Positions 32,576 to 44,158 of a stretch of DNA of 48,036 nucleotides are shown piece after piece (position 1 is the first letter of the stretch; each line of letters starts with the position of its first letter). Origin of the DNA: Alphaproteobacteria bacterium. GTDB taxonomy: Bacteria; Pseudomonadota; Alphaproteobacteria; TMED109. Under the pieces are notes generated by a model. It ran no database searches and had not been told where the DNA came from. It saw nothing but the letters and a program-made list of their open reading frames with translations. The stretch spans positions 1 through 48,036 of the forward strand of contig JAJDYI010000045.1 in assembly GCA_022825235.1 (NCBI GenBank), read 5' to 3'. A program made the position numbers and the translations under genes.

Positions 32576-33622
32576 TCATTGGAACACCTTCCGCGGGTCG
32601 AAGGCGTCGCGGACCGCCTCCCCGATGAAGACCAGCAGCGACAGGAGCACCGCGAGGGCGAGAAAGCCGGTGAAGCCGAGCCAGGGGGCCTGCAGGTTGT
32701 TCTTGCCCTGGTTGAGGAGTTCGCCGAGCGACGGCGATCCCGGGGGAAGTCCGAACCCCAGGAAATCCAGGGAGGTGAGCACGGTCACGGAGCCGGCGAG
32801 CGTGAACGGCAGGAAGGTGAGGGTGGAGACCATCGCGTTCGGGAGGACGTGGCGCGTCATGATGCGGGCGTTGCTCATGCCAAGCGCCCGTGCGGCCTTG
32901 ACGTACTCGAAGTTGCGGGCGCGAAGCACTTCCGCGCGGACGACTCCGACCAGCCCCATCCAGCTGAACAGCAGCAGCAGGAACAGCAGCAGCCAGAAGC
33001 TCGGGGTCACGATGCTCGCGAGAATGATCAGGAGGTACAGGACCGGGAGGCCGCTCCAGATTTCGATGAGGCGCTGCCCGAGCAGGTCGGTCAGGCCGCC
33101 GAAGTACCCCTGGACCAGACCGGCGGCAATCCCGATCGTGGACGAGAGCGCGGTGAGGACCACGCCGAAGAGGATCGAGATCCTGAGGCCGTAGATCAGG
33201 CGGGCCAGGACGTCGCGGGCCTGGTCGTCGGTGCCGAGCCAGTGGTCCCCCGACGGTGGCGAGGGAGCGGGCTCTCCCAGGTCGAGTGCCACGGTTCGGT
33301 AGCTGAACGGGACGAGCGGCCAGAGCATCCAGCCGTCCGCGCTGATCAGGTCGCGCACGTACGGATCGCGGTAGTCCGCGGTGGTCGCGAAGTCGCCGCC
33401 GAACGTGGTTTCCGGGTAGTCCGCAAGTACCGGAAAGTAGTAGCGCTCCTGAAACTCCACCAGGAGCGGTCGGTCGTTGGCGATGAACTCCGCCGGTAGG
33501 GTGGCAAGCAGCAGCGCGGCCATGATCCAGGTGGAGAAAAAGCCGCGACGGTTGCGCCGGAAATTCGCCCAGCGGCGCCCGGCGAGCCCGGTCCGGGGAC
33601 TCCCCGCTGTCGGCTCAGACAT
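32576..33622 (-). CDS. yejE: Peptide ABC transporter permease YejE-like
   Basis: A 348-residue permease. An N-terminal membrane segment (RRGFFSTWIMAALLLATLPA) is followed by a periplasmic region, then five helices with the EAA-type loop EYVKAARALGMSNARIMTRHVLPNA, which contacts the ATPase. WLGTDDQARDVLARLIYGLRIS is a family signature. It overlaps yejB by 8 bases. In Escherichia coli the Yej importer takes up peptides and microcin C; the true substrate here is unknown. Confidence 0.9.
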   Translation of the reverse strand: MSEPTAGSPRTGLAGRRWANFRRNRRGFFSTWIMAALLLATLPAEFIANDRPLLVEFQERYYFPVLADYPETTFGGDFATTADYRDPYVRDLISADGWMLWPLVPFSYRTVALDLGEPAPSPPSGDHWLGTDDQARDVLARLIYGLRISILFGVVLTALSSTIGIAAGLVQGYFGGLTDLLGQRLIEIWSGLPVLYLLIILASIVTPSFWLLLFLLLLFSWMGLVGVVRAEVLRARNFEYVKAARALGMSNARIMTRHVLPNAMVSTLTFLPFTLAGSVTVLTSLDFLGFGLPPGSPSLGELLNQGKNNLQAPWLGFTGFLALAVLLSLLVFIGEAVRDAFDPRKVFQ

Positions 33623-34712
33623 TGCGGTGTTCGAAGTCGATCCGCGGATCGACCACCGTCATCGTGAAGTCGCCGACGATGTTCATGACGAGCCCGAGCA
33701 GCGTGAAGAAGTAGAGGGTCGCGAACATCACCGGATAGTCGCGGTTGATCGCCGCCTCGAAGCCGAGCAGGCCGAGGCCGTCCAGCGAGAAGATCACCTC
33801 GGTCAGGAGCGCGCCGGTGAACAGGATGCCGATGAAGGCCGCGGGAAAGCCGGCGATGACGATCAGCATCGCGTTCCGGAACACGTGTCCGTAGAGCACC
33901 CGCTTCCGGTCGAGGCCCTTGGCCCGCGCGGTCAGGACGTACTGCTGGTTGATCTGGTCGAGGAAGGAGTTCTTGGTGAGCATCACGAGGCCGGCGAACC
34001 CGCCGATCACCATCGAGAGGACCGGCAGCACCATGTGCCAGAGGTAGTCGAGGATGCGCGCACCCCAGCCCAGTTCGTGCCAGCCGGGCGACGTGATGCC
34101 CTGCAGCGGGAACCAGTCGAGGAAGCGGCCCCCGGCAAAGAGGATGATCAGCAGGATGGCGAACAGGAAGCCGGGAATCGCGTTGCCGACGACCACGACG
34201 CCGCTGGTCCAGACGTCGAACGGGGAGCCGTCGCGAACGGCCTTCGCCACGCCGAGCGGAATGGAGATGAGGTAGACGAGCAGCGTCGTCCACAACCCAA
34301 GCGACACCGAAACCGGCAGCTTGTCGAGCACCAGATCCACGACCTTCCGGTCGCTGAAGAAGCTCTCACCGAAGTCGAAGACGAGGTACCGCCCCATCAT
34401 GTCGAAGAAGCGCACGTAGGCCGGCTGGTCGAAGCCGTACATCCGCTCGATCCGCTCGATCAGCTCGGGGTCGAGCCCCTGCGCCCCCCGGTAGCCCGTA
34501 CCGGTGTCGCGGCTGGCCTCGGTCGGCGCGAGCTGTTCCTGGCTGCCGCCGGCAAACCGCTCGGTCGCGTCGGTGCCGAGTCCCTGGATCTGGGCGATCA
34601 GGCTCTCGACGGGACCGCCGGGTGCGAACTGGATGATGACGAAATTGATCACCATGATCCCAAACAGCGTTGGGACCATCAGCACCAGACGCCGAACGAG
34701 GTAGGTGATCAT
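33615..34712 (-). CDS. yejB: Peptide ABC transporter permease YejB-like
   Basis: A 365-residue permease starting MITYLVRRLVLMVPTLFGIM, the typical DppB/YejB opening helix, with the QFAPGGPVE motif. The periplasmic insert contains GTGYRGAQGLDPELIERIER, seen in YejB. The EAA-type loop is VLTARAKGLDRKRVLYGHVF. It partners YejE. Six bases separate it from yejA upstream. Confidence 0.9.
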   Translation of the reverse strand: MITYLVRRLVLMVPTLFGIMVINFVIIQFAPGGPVESLIAQIQGLGTDATERFAGGSQEQLAPTEASRDTGTGYRGAQGLDPELIERIERMYGFDQPAYVRFFDMMGRYLVFDFGESFFSDRKVVDLVLDKLPVSVSLGLWTTLLVYLISIPLGVAKAVRDGSPFDVWTSGVVVVGNAIPGFLFAILLIILFAGGRFLDWFPLQGITSPGWHELGWGARILDYLWHMVLPVLSMVIGGFAGLVMLTKNSFLDQINQQYVLTARAKGLDRKRVLYGHVFRNAMLIVIAGFPAAFIGILFTGALLTEVIFSLDGLGLLGFEAAINRDYPVMFATLYFFTLLGLVMNIVGDFTMTVVDPRIDFEHRNV

Positions 34713-34718
34713 CGCGGG

Positions 34719-36551
34719 CTATTCAGCCGGCATTCCGTCTTGTGACGCGAGGTTCGCGTCGTACCACCAGGTCGAGGGGAACCCGAGGCCGTAGCGGGGT
34801 GCAACCGGCGGAATCCCGAACCGATTCCAGTAGACCAGCCGGAACTTCGAGATGTGCCAGTGGGGGATCACGTAGTGGCCGTGCAGCAGGACCCGGTCGA
34901 GCGCCCGGGTCGCCGCCACCTGCGCGGCGCGGTCCGGCGCGCGGATGACCGCGTCCACGAGTTCGTCGACGATGGGATCGGCGATCCCCGGGTAGTTGCC
35001 GCTCCCGGGGGTGTTGGCCGCGGCTGACGTCCAGAAGTCCCGCTGTTCGTTGCCGGGCGAGAACGACTGGCCGCGCGCCATCACCATCATGTCGTAGTCG
35101 AACTCGCGCAGCCGGTTCTCGTACTGTGCCCGGTCCACGATGCGGATCGTGGCGTGGACGCCCAGCCGCTCGAGGCTGTTGACGAACGGGGACGTGATGC
35201 GCTCGAACGCGGGCGTGCCCAGGAGGATCTCGAAGGTGACGGGCTCACCGTCGGAGTCCACGAGGGCCTGGCCCTCCACGCGGTACCCGGCCTCGTTGAG
35301 CATCCTCTGGGCGATCCGGAGATTGGCCCGGTTACTGCCTGACCCGTCGGTGCTGGGCGCCTGGTAGGCGCCTTCGAACACCTCCGCCGGCAGATCGGCA
35401 CGGTGCGGCTCGAGGAGGGCGAGCTCGTCCGGCGACGGCGCGCCGCGCGACGCCAGCTCCGAGTTGGAGAAATAGCTTTCCGTCCGGTCGTACTGTCCGT
35501 AGAAGAGGGTGCGGTTCGTCCACTCGAAATCAAAGGCGAACGCCAGCGCCTGGCGCAGCGCCCGGTTCTGGAAGACCTTCCGGCGGACGTTGAACACGTA
35601 GCCCTGCATGCCGGTCGGCAGCTCGTGATCCACCGTGCGCCGCACCAGCAGTCCCTCATTGACCGCCTCGATGTCGTAGGCCGTGGCCCACTCCTTGGCG
35701 ATGTTCTCGGCCCGGAAGTCGTACTCCCCCGCCTTGAGGGCTTCGATCATGACGTTCGCGTCGCGGTAGTAGTCGTAGCGGATGCGGTCGAAGTTGTGGC
35801 GACCGACGTTGACGGCGAGGTCCCGGCCCCAGTAGTCCGGCACCCGCTCGTACTCAATCGAGCGGCCGGGGTCGACGGTGCCGAAGCGGTACGGGCCGCT
35901 CCCGAGCGGCGGCTCGAGCGTGGTGGCGTCGAACTCCCGCCCCTCCCAGTAGTGCTTCGGCAGGACGTCGAATTCACCGACGATCAAGGCAAGCTCGCGG
36001 TTCACGCCGGGGGAGAACGTGAAGCGCACCCGCCGCGGCCCCGTCTCCTGCACGTCGGTGACGTCGTTGTAGTACTTGGCATAGAAGGGATGACCCCGGG
36101 TCGTCAGGGTGTCGAAGGTCCACACCACGTCGGCCGGCGTGATCGGGACGCCATCGTGCCAACGTGCGTCGCGCCGGATCGTGTACTCAACCCAGCCGTT
36201 GTCCGGGCCCACTGTGATCGTCTCCGCCAGCAGGCCGTACTGGGTGAAAGGCTCGTCCTCCGTGCCGTACGTCAGGCTGTCGTAGATGAGCGCCGCGCCG
36301 GCGCCTGCGATGCCCTTCAGGGTAAAGGGATTGAGGGTGTCGAAGGTCCGGTCCGCGGATAGGCGCACCGTTCCGCCCTTCGGGGCCGCCGGATTCGCAT
36401 ACTCGAAATGCGTGAACGCGGCGTCGTACTTGGGTTCACCGAAGAGTGACAGCGCGTGCGTGGTGACGGCGTCGTCGGCGTGGGCGGCGAACGGCGCGAG
36501 AAGCAGGCAGGTCAGGGCGCCGAGGCACAGGCGGGGCAGGGTGGAGGGCAT
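34719..36551 (-). CDS. yejA: Extracellular peptide-binding protein YejA-like
   Basis: A 610-residue periplasmic solute-binding protein (family 5, YejA type). Signal peptide LCLGALTCLLLAPFAAHA is cleaved after about residue 25. The mature protein opens with HALSLFGEPKYDAAFTHFEY and ANPAAPKGGTVRL, then has GTEDEPFTQYGLLAETI and a long FTFSPGVNRELALIVGEFDV lobe. It delivers peptides to YejBEF. No lipobox is seen, so it is likely free in the periplasm. It lies 12 bases after the cytochrome c gene and may share its transcript. Confidence 0.88.
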   Translation of the reverse strand: MPSTLPRLCLGALTCLLLAPFAAHADDAVTTHALSLFGEPKYDAAFTHFEYANPAAPKGGTVRLSADRTFDTLNPFTLKGIAGAGAALIYDSLTYGTEDEPFTQYGLLAETITVGPDNGWVEYTIRRDARWHDGVPITPADVVWTFDTLTTRGHPFYAKYYNDVTDVQETGPRRVRFTFSPGVNRELALIVGEFDVLPKHYWEGREFDATTLEPPLGSGPYRFGTVDPGRSIEYERVPDYWGRDLAVNVGRHNFDRIRYDYYRDANVMIEALKAGEYDFRAENIAKEWATAYDIEAVNEGLLVRRTVDHELPTGMQGYVFNVRRKVFQNRALRQALAFAFDFEWTNRTLFYGQYDRTESYFSNSELASRGAPSPDELALLEPHRADLPAEVFEGAYQAPSTDGSGSNRANLRIAQRMLNEAGYRVEGQALVDSDGEPVTFEILLGTPAFERITSPFVNSLERLGVHATIRIVDRAQYENRLREFDYDMMVMARGQSFSPGNEQRDFWTSAAANTPGSGNYPGIADPIVDELVDAVIRAPDRAAQVAATRALDRVLLHGHYVIPHWHISKFRLVYWNRFGIPPVAPRYGLGFPSTWWYDANLASQDGMPAE

Positions 36552-36563
36552 GGACGGGGATCA

Positions 36564-37109
36564 TCAAGGGGTCGGGAGCGGGGCCGGTGTGTCGGCTTGC
36601 AGCCGTAGCCACGCGATGATAGCGGCGCGCGAGTCGGGGTCCCGGACACCGGCAAAGGCCATGGTGGTGCCGGGTACGTACGCCCGGGGGCCCGCGAGGA
36701 ACGCATCCAGGTGATCGAAGGTCCACGTGCCGCTCTGGTCGGTCATGGCAAGCGAGTACAGGAAGTCCTCGATCGCGCCCATCGGCCGGTTGACCAGACC
36801 GTAGAGGTTGGGCCCAACCCGGTGGGGTTCCCCGGCGCCAAAGGTGTGGCAAGCCAAGCACTTCCTGGCCTCGCGTTCGCCTTTGGCGGGGTCGGCCGCT
36901 GCCAGCCGAACGGCAATCGGGACGCTTTCCGGTTCCGCCGGCGCGTCGGCGGATGGAGCCGGGTCTTCGTCCGACGCGGGGACGGCGAGGAGAATCTCGG
37001 GTACGTGTGGCTCCGGGTAGACAAGGTTGCTGATGGTGGTGGCGACCCCCGCGGTGAGCGCTGCGGCGAGCAGCGCCCCGGCAATCTTGTTGAGTTCGAA
37101 TAGCGACAC
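36564..37109 (-). CDS. Membrane-anchored class I cytochrome c (CycM-like)
   Basis: A 181-residue monoheme cytochrome c. An uncleaved N-terminal membrane anchor (LNKIAGALLAAALTAGVAT) leads into a Pro/Ala/Glu-rich linker and a class I domain with CLACH (C84, C87, H88) and axial M150 in GTTMAFAGV. It resembles the c552/CycM carriers of Rhizobiales and Rhodospirillales, which pass electrons to terminal oxidases. This protein needs the Ccm machinery encoded on both sides. It is first in a minus-strand run through yej to ccmE and is separated from gpmI by a strong hairpin. Confidence 0.88.
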   Translation of the reverse strand: MSLFELNKIAGALLAAALTAGVATTISNLVYPEPHVPEILLAVPASDEDPAPSADAPAEPESVPIAVRLAAADPAKGEREARKCLACHTFGAGEPHRVGPNLYGLVNRPMGAIEDFLYSLAMTDQSGTWTFDHLDAFLAGPRAYVPGTTMAFAGVRDPDSRAAIIAWLRLQADTPAPLPTP

Positions 37110-37222
37110 GAAGGTTCTCCAGGTCCTGGGGGACGGTCGGACAGTCAGTTGACGGCCGTCGCGGCGGCGGGGGTACGGGGTGACGGCGAGCGAGGGTGCC
37201 GGGGAGAGGCTACCAGCGGACG

Positions 37223-37251
37223 GCCTCGGCCCGGCAGCCCGGGCCGAAGGC
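37223..37251 (-). terminator. Strong hairpin terminator after gpmI
   Basis: TCGGCCCGG (37226-37234) and CCGGGCCGA (37239-37247) form a perfect 9-base stem with a 4-base loop, extended by GCC (37223-37225) with GGC (37249-37251) past a bulged A. It lies 23 bases beyond the gpmI stop and about 115 bases before the cytochrome c gene. It has no long U-run. Confidence 0.6.
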
Positions 37252-37273
37252 TATCCGTGACCGAGAACGGGGC

Positions 37274-38827
37274 TTACTCGGAGGACGGGGGCGCGTCAAC
37301 CAGCGGGGCGCCCTGCATCGAGGACGGAATGGCGATCCCGAGCAGCCGGAGCGCAGTGGGCGCGAGATCGGCCAGGGTGCCCTCGCCCAGCGGCGGGCCC
37401 GCCCCGGTGCCGTCGTGGAAGAGCAGCGGCACGGGATTGGTCGTGTGGGCGGTGTGCGGGGAGCGTGCCGTCCCCATGTCTTCGGCATTGCCGTGGTCCG
37501 CGGTGAGCAGGAGCCGCCCGCCGGCCCCGGCGAGCGCCGCAACCATGCGCCCGAGCTCGCGATCGACCGCCTCGACCGCCGCGACCGCCGCCGCGAAATC
37601 GCCGGTGTGGCCCACCATGTCCGCATTTGCGTAGTTGACCACCGCAATGTCGAAGCGGTCGGCCTCGAGCGCCCGGACCACCGCCGACGTGACCTCGGCG
37701 GCCGACATCTCCGGCTTGGCGTCGTAGGTGGCGACCTTGGGCGATTCGACGAGGATCCGCTTCTCGCCGGCGAACGGGTCTTCCCGCCCGCCGTTCAGGA
37801 AGTACGTGACGTGCGCGTACTTCTCCGTCTCCGCGACGCGGAGCTGGCGAAGGCCGGCCCGGGCGACGGCTTCGCCGAGCGTGTGTTCGGGGATTTCAGC
37901 TGGAAACAGCGGTCGGGCCAGTTGTTCCAGCCGGCTGGAACACGGCGTCAGGGTGACACAGGAAGCGTAGAGGACACGATCGGTCGCAAAGGCGTCGAAC
38001 GCGGGGTCGATCAGGGCAGCGAGGATCTGCCGGGCCCGGTCAGCCCGGAAGTTCGCCATCAGCAGCGAATCCCCGTCCCGGATCCCCTGGTAGCCATCGA
38101 TCACGATCGGCGGCACGAATTCATCACCCGTCCGTTGCGCGGCCGCATCCTCGAGCGCGGCTTCGGCGCCGGGAAACGCGTGTCCGCTGGCGCGGGCGAT
38201 CGCGCGCCATGCGCGCTCCGTTCGCTCCCAGCGCCGGTCCCGGTCCATCGACCAGTAGCGGCCTGACAGGGTGGCGATGGTGACCCCGGAGAGGTCTCGG
38301 ATCTGGTCCCGGAAGGCGCCGAAGTGCTCTTGGGCGCTGTGGGGCGGCACGTCCCGGCCGTCGAGGAAGGCGTGCACGCGGACGGGCACGCCGCGTCCGG
38401 CGATGATCCGGCAGAGGGCGGCAATGTGGTTCTGGTGCGCGTGGACGCCGCCCGGGGAGAGCAGTCCCAGGATGTGACAGGCGCCGCCGGTTTCGAGGGT
38501 TGCGTCGGCAAGCCGGGCGAGCAGTGGATGCCGGGCCAGCGTCCCGTCCTCGAGCGCAGCGTCGATTCGCGGCAGGTCCTGCAAGATGGTGCGACCCGCT
38601 CCGATCGACATGTGCCCGACCTCAGAGTTCCCCATTTGCCGGGGAGGCAATCCGACGGCTGGCCCGGAGGCATGAAGCAGCCCCGTGCGGCCATCGGCCG
38701 CGAGGCGGTCGAGAACGGGCGTGCGGGCCTGCCGGACGGCGTTGCCGGCCAGGGCGGTGCGATGCCCCCACCCGTCGAGGATGCAGAGAACCAGCGGGGC
38801 TGGCCGCCGGCCGCTGTCAGGCGGCAA
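37274..38827 (-). CDS. gpmI: 2,3-bisphosphoglycerate-independent phosphoglycerate mutase
   Basis: A 517-residue metal-dependent mutase interconverting 3- and 2-phosphoglycerate. Features of the alkaline-phosphatase superfamily are visible: LCILDGWGHR (D18), the catalytic serine S68 in QMGNSEVGHMSIGAGR, LDGRDVPPHSA, MANFRADRARQI, NYANADMVGHTGD and TADHGNAEDM. Length matches the usual 510-520. The start is three bases after the rsfS stop. In many relatives rlmH lies between rsfS and gpmI; it is absent here. Confidence 0.94.
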   Translation of the reverse strand: MPPDSGRRPAPLVLCILDGWGHRTALAGNAVRQARTPVLDRLAADGRTGLLHASGPAVGLPPRQMGNSEVGHMSIGAGRTILQDLPRIDAALEDGTLARHPLLARLADATLETGGACHILGLLSPGGVHAHQNHIAALCRIIAGRGVPVRVHAFLDGRDVPPHSAQEHFGAFRDQIRDLSGVTIATLSGRYWSMDRDRRWERTERAWRAIARASGHAFPGAEAALEDAAAQRTGDEFVPPIVIDGYQGIRDGDSLLMANFRADRARQILAALIDPAFDAFATDRVLYASCVTLTPCSSRLEQLARPLFPAEIPEHTLGEAVARAGLRQLRVAETEKYAHVTYFLNGGREDPFAGEKRILVESPKVATYDAKPEMSAAEVTSAVVRALEADRFDIAVVNYANADMVGHTGDFAAAVAAVEAVDRELGRMVAALAGAGGRLLLTADHGNAEDMGTARSPHTAHTTNPVPLLFHDGTGAGPPLGEGTLADLAPTALRLLGIAIPSSMQGAPLVDAPPSSE

Positions 38828-38830
38828 GGG

Positions 38831-39211
38831 TCAGGTGCCCGCGCCGGATTCGGCGGGGAGGGCGCTCCACATTTTCTCCAGGTTGTAGAAGAGGCGGGTT
38901 TCCTCGCGGAACAGGTGCACGATCACATCGCCGGCATCGACCAGAACCCAGTCCGCCTGCCGCTCGCCCTCGACGGACAGGCGTGGCGCGCCGGAACGCT
39001 TCAGCACGAGCATCAGCCGTTCGGCGAGTGCGCCGACGTGGCGGCTGGAGCGGCCGCTGGCGATGATCATGGTGTCGGCGATGGAAGACTTGCCGGCCAG
39101 GTCGATGCTCACGATGTCCTCGGCGGAACCGTCGTGAAGTGTTCTGGTGATGAGGTCCTGCAGGTCAGCGCCGCCGGCGGGTGCGGCGGGCGAGGGTGCC
39201 GGTTGATTCAT
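38831..39211 (-). CDS. rsfS: Ribosome silencing factor RsfS
   Basis: A 126-residue RsfS (Iojap family), which binds L14 and keeps the 30S and 50S subunits apart during starvation. The sequence contains KSSIADTMIIASGRSSRHVGAL, the typical core, then ADWVLVDAGDVIVHLF and RLFYNLEKMW near the end. ATG 39211 was taken because upstream residues belong to the nadD shadow. It overlaps nadD's stop as ATGA and precedes gpmI. Confidence 0.93.
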   Translation of the reverse strand: MNQPAPSPAAPAGGADLQDLITRTLHDGSAEDIVSIDLAGKSSIADTMIIASGRSSRHVGALAERLMLVLKRSGAPRLSVEGERQADWVLVDAGDVIVHLFREETRLFYNLEKMWSALPAESGAGT

Positions 39212-39831
39212 GAATGCTCGCGCGGCGGGAACGGCAGGCTCCGGGATCGCAACACCGTGGCGGAGGCCGGATGCCGCGGTCCCTCGAGATAGGTCCAGGC
39301 TGGGGGGCGTCGTGAGGCGAGCGCGCCACTCGAGGCCGAGCGTACGCGAGCCCTTCGGTACCGTCTGAACGCCATGCTCGTCAAAGCAGGTCGAGCATAT
39401 GGCGGGCGCGCGAGTACCGCAATGCTGGCGGTCTCGAAGATCCGGTCCCACTGCTCCCAGCGGTGGATCGAAGCTGGCAGGTCACCCCCCATGAGCCACA
39501 CCCAGCGGGTGCCGGGCAGGCGGTTGCGGATTCGCGTGAGGGTGGCGTGGGTCCGCACGGTGCCGAGCCGCTGCTCCAGGTCGCTGACCACGATCCGCGG
39601 GTGGCGTGCTGTTGCCCTGGCGGCGGCGATGCGCTGCGTGAGGGGCTGCATCCCCGCCGGGCTCTTGTGCGGATTCTGCGGGGAAATCAGCCACCACACC
39701 TCGTCGAGCGCCAGCCGGGCGAGGGCCTGCATGCTGATCCAGCGGTGACCGGCGTGCGCGGGATTGAACGACCCGCCGAGGAGTCCGATGCGCTGGCCGC
39801 GCCGCCGGACGAGCGAAACGCTCCGGTTCAG
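39208..39831 (-). CDS. nadD: Nicotinate-nucleotide adenylyltransferase, probable CTG start
   Basis: A 207-residue NadD, joining nicotinate mononucleotide with ATP in NAD synthesis. The nucleotide-binding motif [11 protein letters not shown] (19-29), [23 protein letters not shown] and the closing SATVLRSR are all present. No ATG, GTG or TTG lies between the proA end and this motif; the first ATG in frame (39732) would drop it, so the enzyme would lack its ATP site. The best candidate is CTG 39831, whose CTGA overlaps the proA stop exactly as ATGA overlaps elsewhere in this operon. An ATC just before GLLGGS is another choice. Start assignment is inference. Confidence 0.8.
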   Translation of the reverse strand: MNRSVSLVRRRGQRIGLLGGSFNPAHAGHRWISMQALARLALDEVWWLISPQNPHKSPAGMQPLTQRIAAARATARHPRIVVSDLEQRLGTVRTHATLTRIRNRLPGTRWVWLMGGDLPASIHRWEQWDRIFETASIAVLARPPYARPALTSMAFRRYRRARVRSASSGALASRRPPAWTYLEGPRHPASATVLRSRSLPFPPREHS

Positions 39832-41122
39832 GGGCGCACACCGCCCTCGCCGCGGACCACGTACTTGAACGTGGTGAGCTGTTCCAGCCCTACCGGGCCG
39901 CGGGCGTGGAGCCGCCCGGTCGAGATGCCGATCTCGGCACCCATGCCGAACTCACCGCCGTCGGCGAATTGCGTCGATGCGTTGTGCAGGACGATCGCGC
40001 TGTCGACTTCCTGCAGGAACCGTTCGGCCGCATCCGGGTCGGCGGTGACGATCGCGTCGGTGTGGTCGGAACCGTGGCGGCGGATGTGCTCGATTGCGGC
40101 GCCGAGATCGTCGACCACGCGGATCGAGACGATCGCGTCCAGGTACTCGGTGTCCCAGTCGGCCGGCAGGGCGGGAACGACGCGGGGGTCCAGCTTCTGG
40201 ACGTCGGCGTCGCCGCGCACTTCGCAACCGCTGTCCAGCAGCCTGGCGACCGCCTGCGACAGCGGGGCGCCGGCCGCGTCGCGGTGGCACAGCACGGTCT
40301 CGGTGGCGCCGCATACGGAAGTCCGGCGCATCTTGCCGTTATGCACGATGTCGGCAGCCATCGCGGGGTCCGCGGCGCGGTCGATGTAGGTGTGGCAGAG
40401 GCCCTCCAGATGGGCGAGCACGGGCACCCGGCTTTCGCGCTGCACCCGTTCGATGAGCGAGGGGCCGCCTCGCGGCACCACCACGTCGATCCACTGGGAC
40501 TCGGTGACGAGCAGGCCGGCCGCGGCGCGGTCCGTCGTCGGCACCATCTGGACTGCCGCGGCATCGAGGCCGCTGCTCTGCAGCCCGACGCCGAGCGCAT
40601 CCACCAGCGCGCGGCTGGAGTGGAAGCTCTCCGAGCCGCCGCGCAGAATGACGGCATTGCCCGATTTCAGGCAGAGCGCGCCGGCGTCGGCCGTCACGTT
40701 GGGACGCGATTCGTAAATGATGCCGATCACCCCGAGGGGCACGCGCACCCGGGCAATATCGAGCCGGTTGGCGTCGTTGAACCAGCGGGCGGCCTCGCTC
40801 CCCACCGGGTCGGGCAGGGCTGCGACCTGTTCGAGGCTGACCGCAATTCCCTCGACGCGGTCATCGTCGAGACGCAACCGGTCGAGGAGGGCGTCCGTGA
40901 GCCCCGAGGCTTCTTCAAGGTCCCGCGCGTTGGCGGCCAGGATGTCGCGCCGGCGCTCGCGGATGGCGGCGGCAGCGGCCCGCAGGGCCTGGTCCTTGGC
41001 TGCGGTCGGAGTCCGTGCGAGGGATGCCGCGGCGGTGCGGGCGGCCGTGGCCAGCGTAGCCATCATGGAGCGCACGGCGTCCTCACCGGCGGGCGCTGTA
41101 CGCACCGGTGCAACAGTCGGAT

Positions 41123-41126
<4 letters not shown>
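39828..41126 (-). CDS. proA: Glutamate-5-semialdehyde dehydrogenase
   Basis: A 432-residue ProA. It reduces gamma-glutamyl phosphate to glutamate semialdehyde with NADPH in proline synthesis. The catalytic cysteine C272 lies in [13 protein letters not shown]. Other marks are [32 protein letters not shown] and [14 protein letters not shown]. The ATG overlaps the proB stop as ATGA, so ProB and ProA are made together, which suits their channelled intermediate. Its stop overlaps the probable CTG start of nadD. Confidence 0.94.
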
Positions 41127-43320
<2,194 letters not shown>

Positions 43321-43329
43321 CTAAGCGAT

Positions 43330-43345
43330 CCGGCAGGACTGCCGG
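43330..43345 (-). terminator. Small hairpin in the rpmA-obgE gap
   Basis: CCGGCA (43330-43335) and TGCCGG (43340-43345) with a 4-base loop form a perfect stem in the 187-base gap between rpmA and obgE. It could cause partial termination, giving more L21/L27 than Obg, or protect the rpmA transcript. Evidence is structural only. Confidence 0.4.
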
Positions 43346-43456
43346 AAATGGCGCAACGAGCCGAGCGGTGCCCGGGGGGAACCGCTGCCCGCCTCCAGGG
43401 CTCCCGAGAACGCGCGCCGCGGCCGGACCACCGCCGTGGGGTCGCGTGTTGGGGCG

Positions 43457-43717
43457 CTAGTGCTCCGTGGCGGCGACGGAGACGTACGAACGGCCGCCGC
43501 TCTTCTTCCGAAACACGACGTGTCCGTCGGCCAGGGCGAACAGCGTGTGGTCCTTGCCGAGGCCAACGCCGTTACCCGGGTGAAACTTCGTTCCGCGCTG
43601 GCGCACGATGATGTTTCCGGCGCGGACCTGCTCGCCGCCGTACTTCTTCACCCCGAGCCGACGCCCGGCCGAATCCCGGCCGTTGCGCGATGAACCGCCT
43701 GCTTTCTTGTGGGCCAT
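43457..43717 (-). CDS. rpmA: 50S ribosomal protein L27
   Basis: An 86-residue L27, whose N-terminus reaches the peptidyl-transferase site. It begins [16 protein letters not shown] and continues [36 protein letters not shown], and [12 protein letters not shown], all classic. ATG 43717 is 11 bases after rplU. Open frame further upstream is antisense or shadow to rplU. Confidence 0.96.
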   Translation of the reverse strand: MAHKKAGGSSRNGRDSAGRRLGVKKYGGEQVRAGNIIVRQRGTKFHPGNGVGLGKDHTLFALADGHVVFRKKSGGRSYVSVAATEH

Positions 43718-43728
43718 GCTCTGCGCTC

Positions 43729-44118
43729 CTACGAAGTGCTGTCGGCGGCGGGGACGGCTTCCTCGGCCATGGGTGCGGCGTCGGAGCCCCCGGCAGCCGT
43801 GTGTCCGGGGATGTTGATGTCGGTGATGCGAACGACCGTCAGTTGCTGCCGGTGCCCGTTGCGCTTGCGGTGATTCTTGCGCCGCTTCTTCTTGAACACG
43901 ATCACGCGCGGGGCGCGCATCTGCTCGGCCACCGTTCCGGTCACGCTGGCGTCTTCGAGCAGGGGCGTGCCGACCAGCGACTGCTCGCCGTCCGAGACCA
44001 TCAGGACCTCGTCGAACGTGACCGTCGCACCGGCGTCGTCCGCGAGGCGCTCCACGGTAACCACGTCGCCGGGGGTGACCCTGTACTGTTTTCCGCCTGT
44101 ACGAATGACCGCGTGCAT
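43729..44118 (-). CDS. rplU: 50S ribosomal protein L21
   Basis: A 129-residue L21 starting [20 protein letters not shown], with the basic [16 protein letters not shown] loop and ITDI end of the core near residue 101. A 26-residue Ala/Glu-rich acidic tail follows, longer than in the common 103-residue form. ATG 44118 is clear; the frame is open to 44217 but that stretch is leader. It is first in the rplU-rpmA-obgE operon with a promoter about 90 bases upstream. Confidence 0.96.
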   Translation of the reverse strand: MHAVIRTGGKQYRVTPGDVVTVERLADDAGATVTFDEVLMVSDGEQSLVGTPLLEDASVTGTVAEQMRAPRVIVFKKKRRKNHRKRNGHRQQLTVVRITDINIPGHTAAGGSDAAPMAEEAVPAADSTS

Positions 44119-44158
44119 GGCCAGCAATCCGATACACCGAGACTGGAAGGGATTGTAA

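Noticed and set aside
33477..34745. 422-codon plus-strand frame in the yej region
   Set aside because: It is antisense to yejB/yejE, rich in His, Glu and Arg, and has no recognisable fold.
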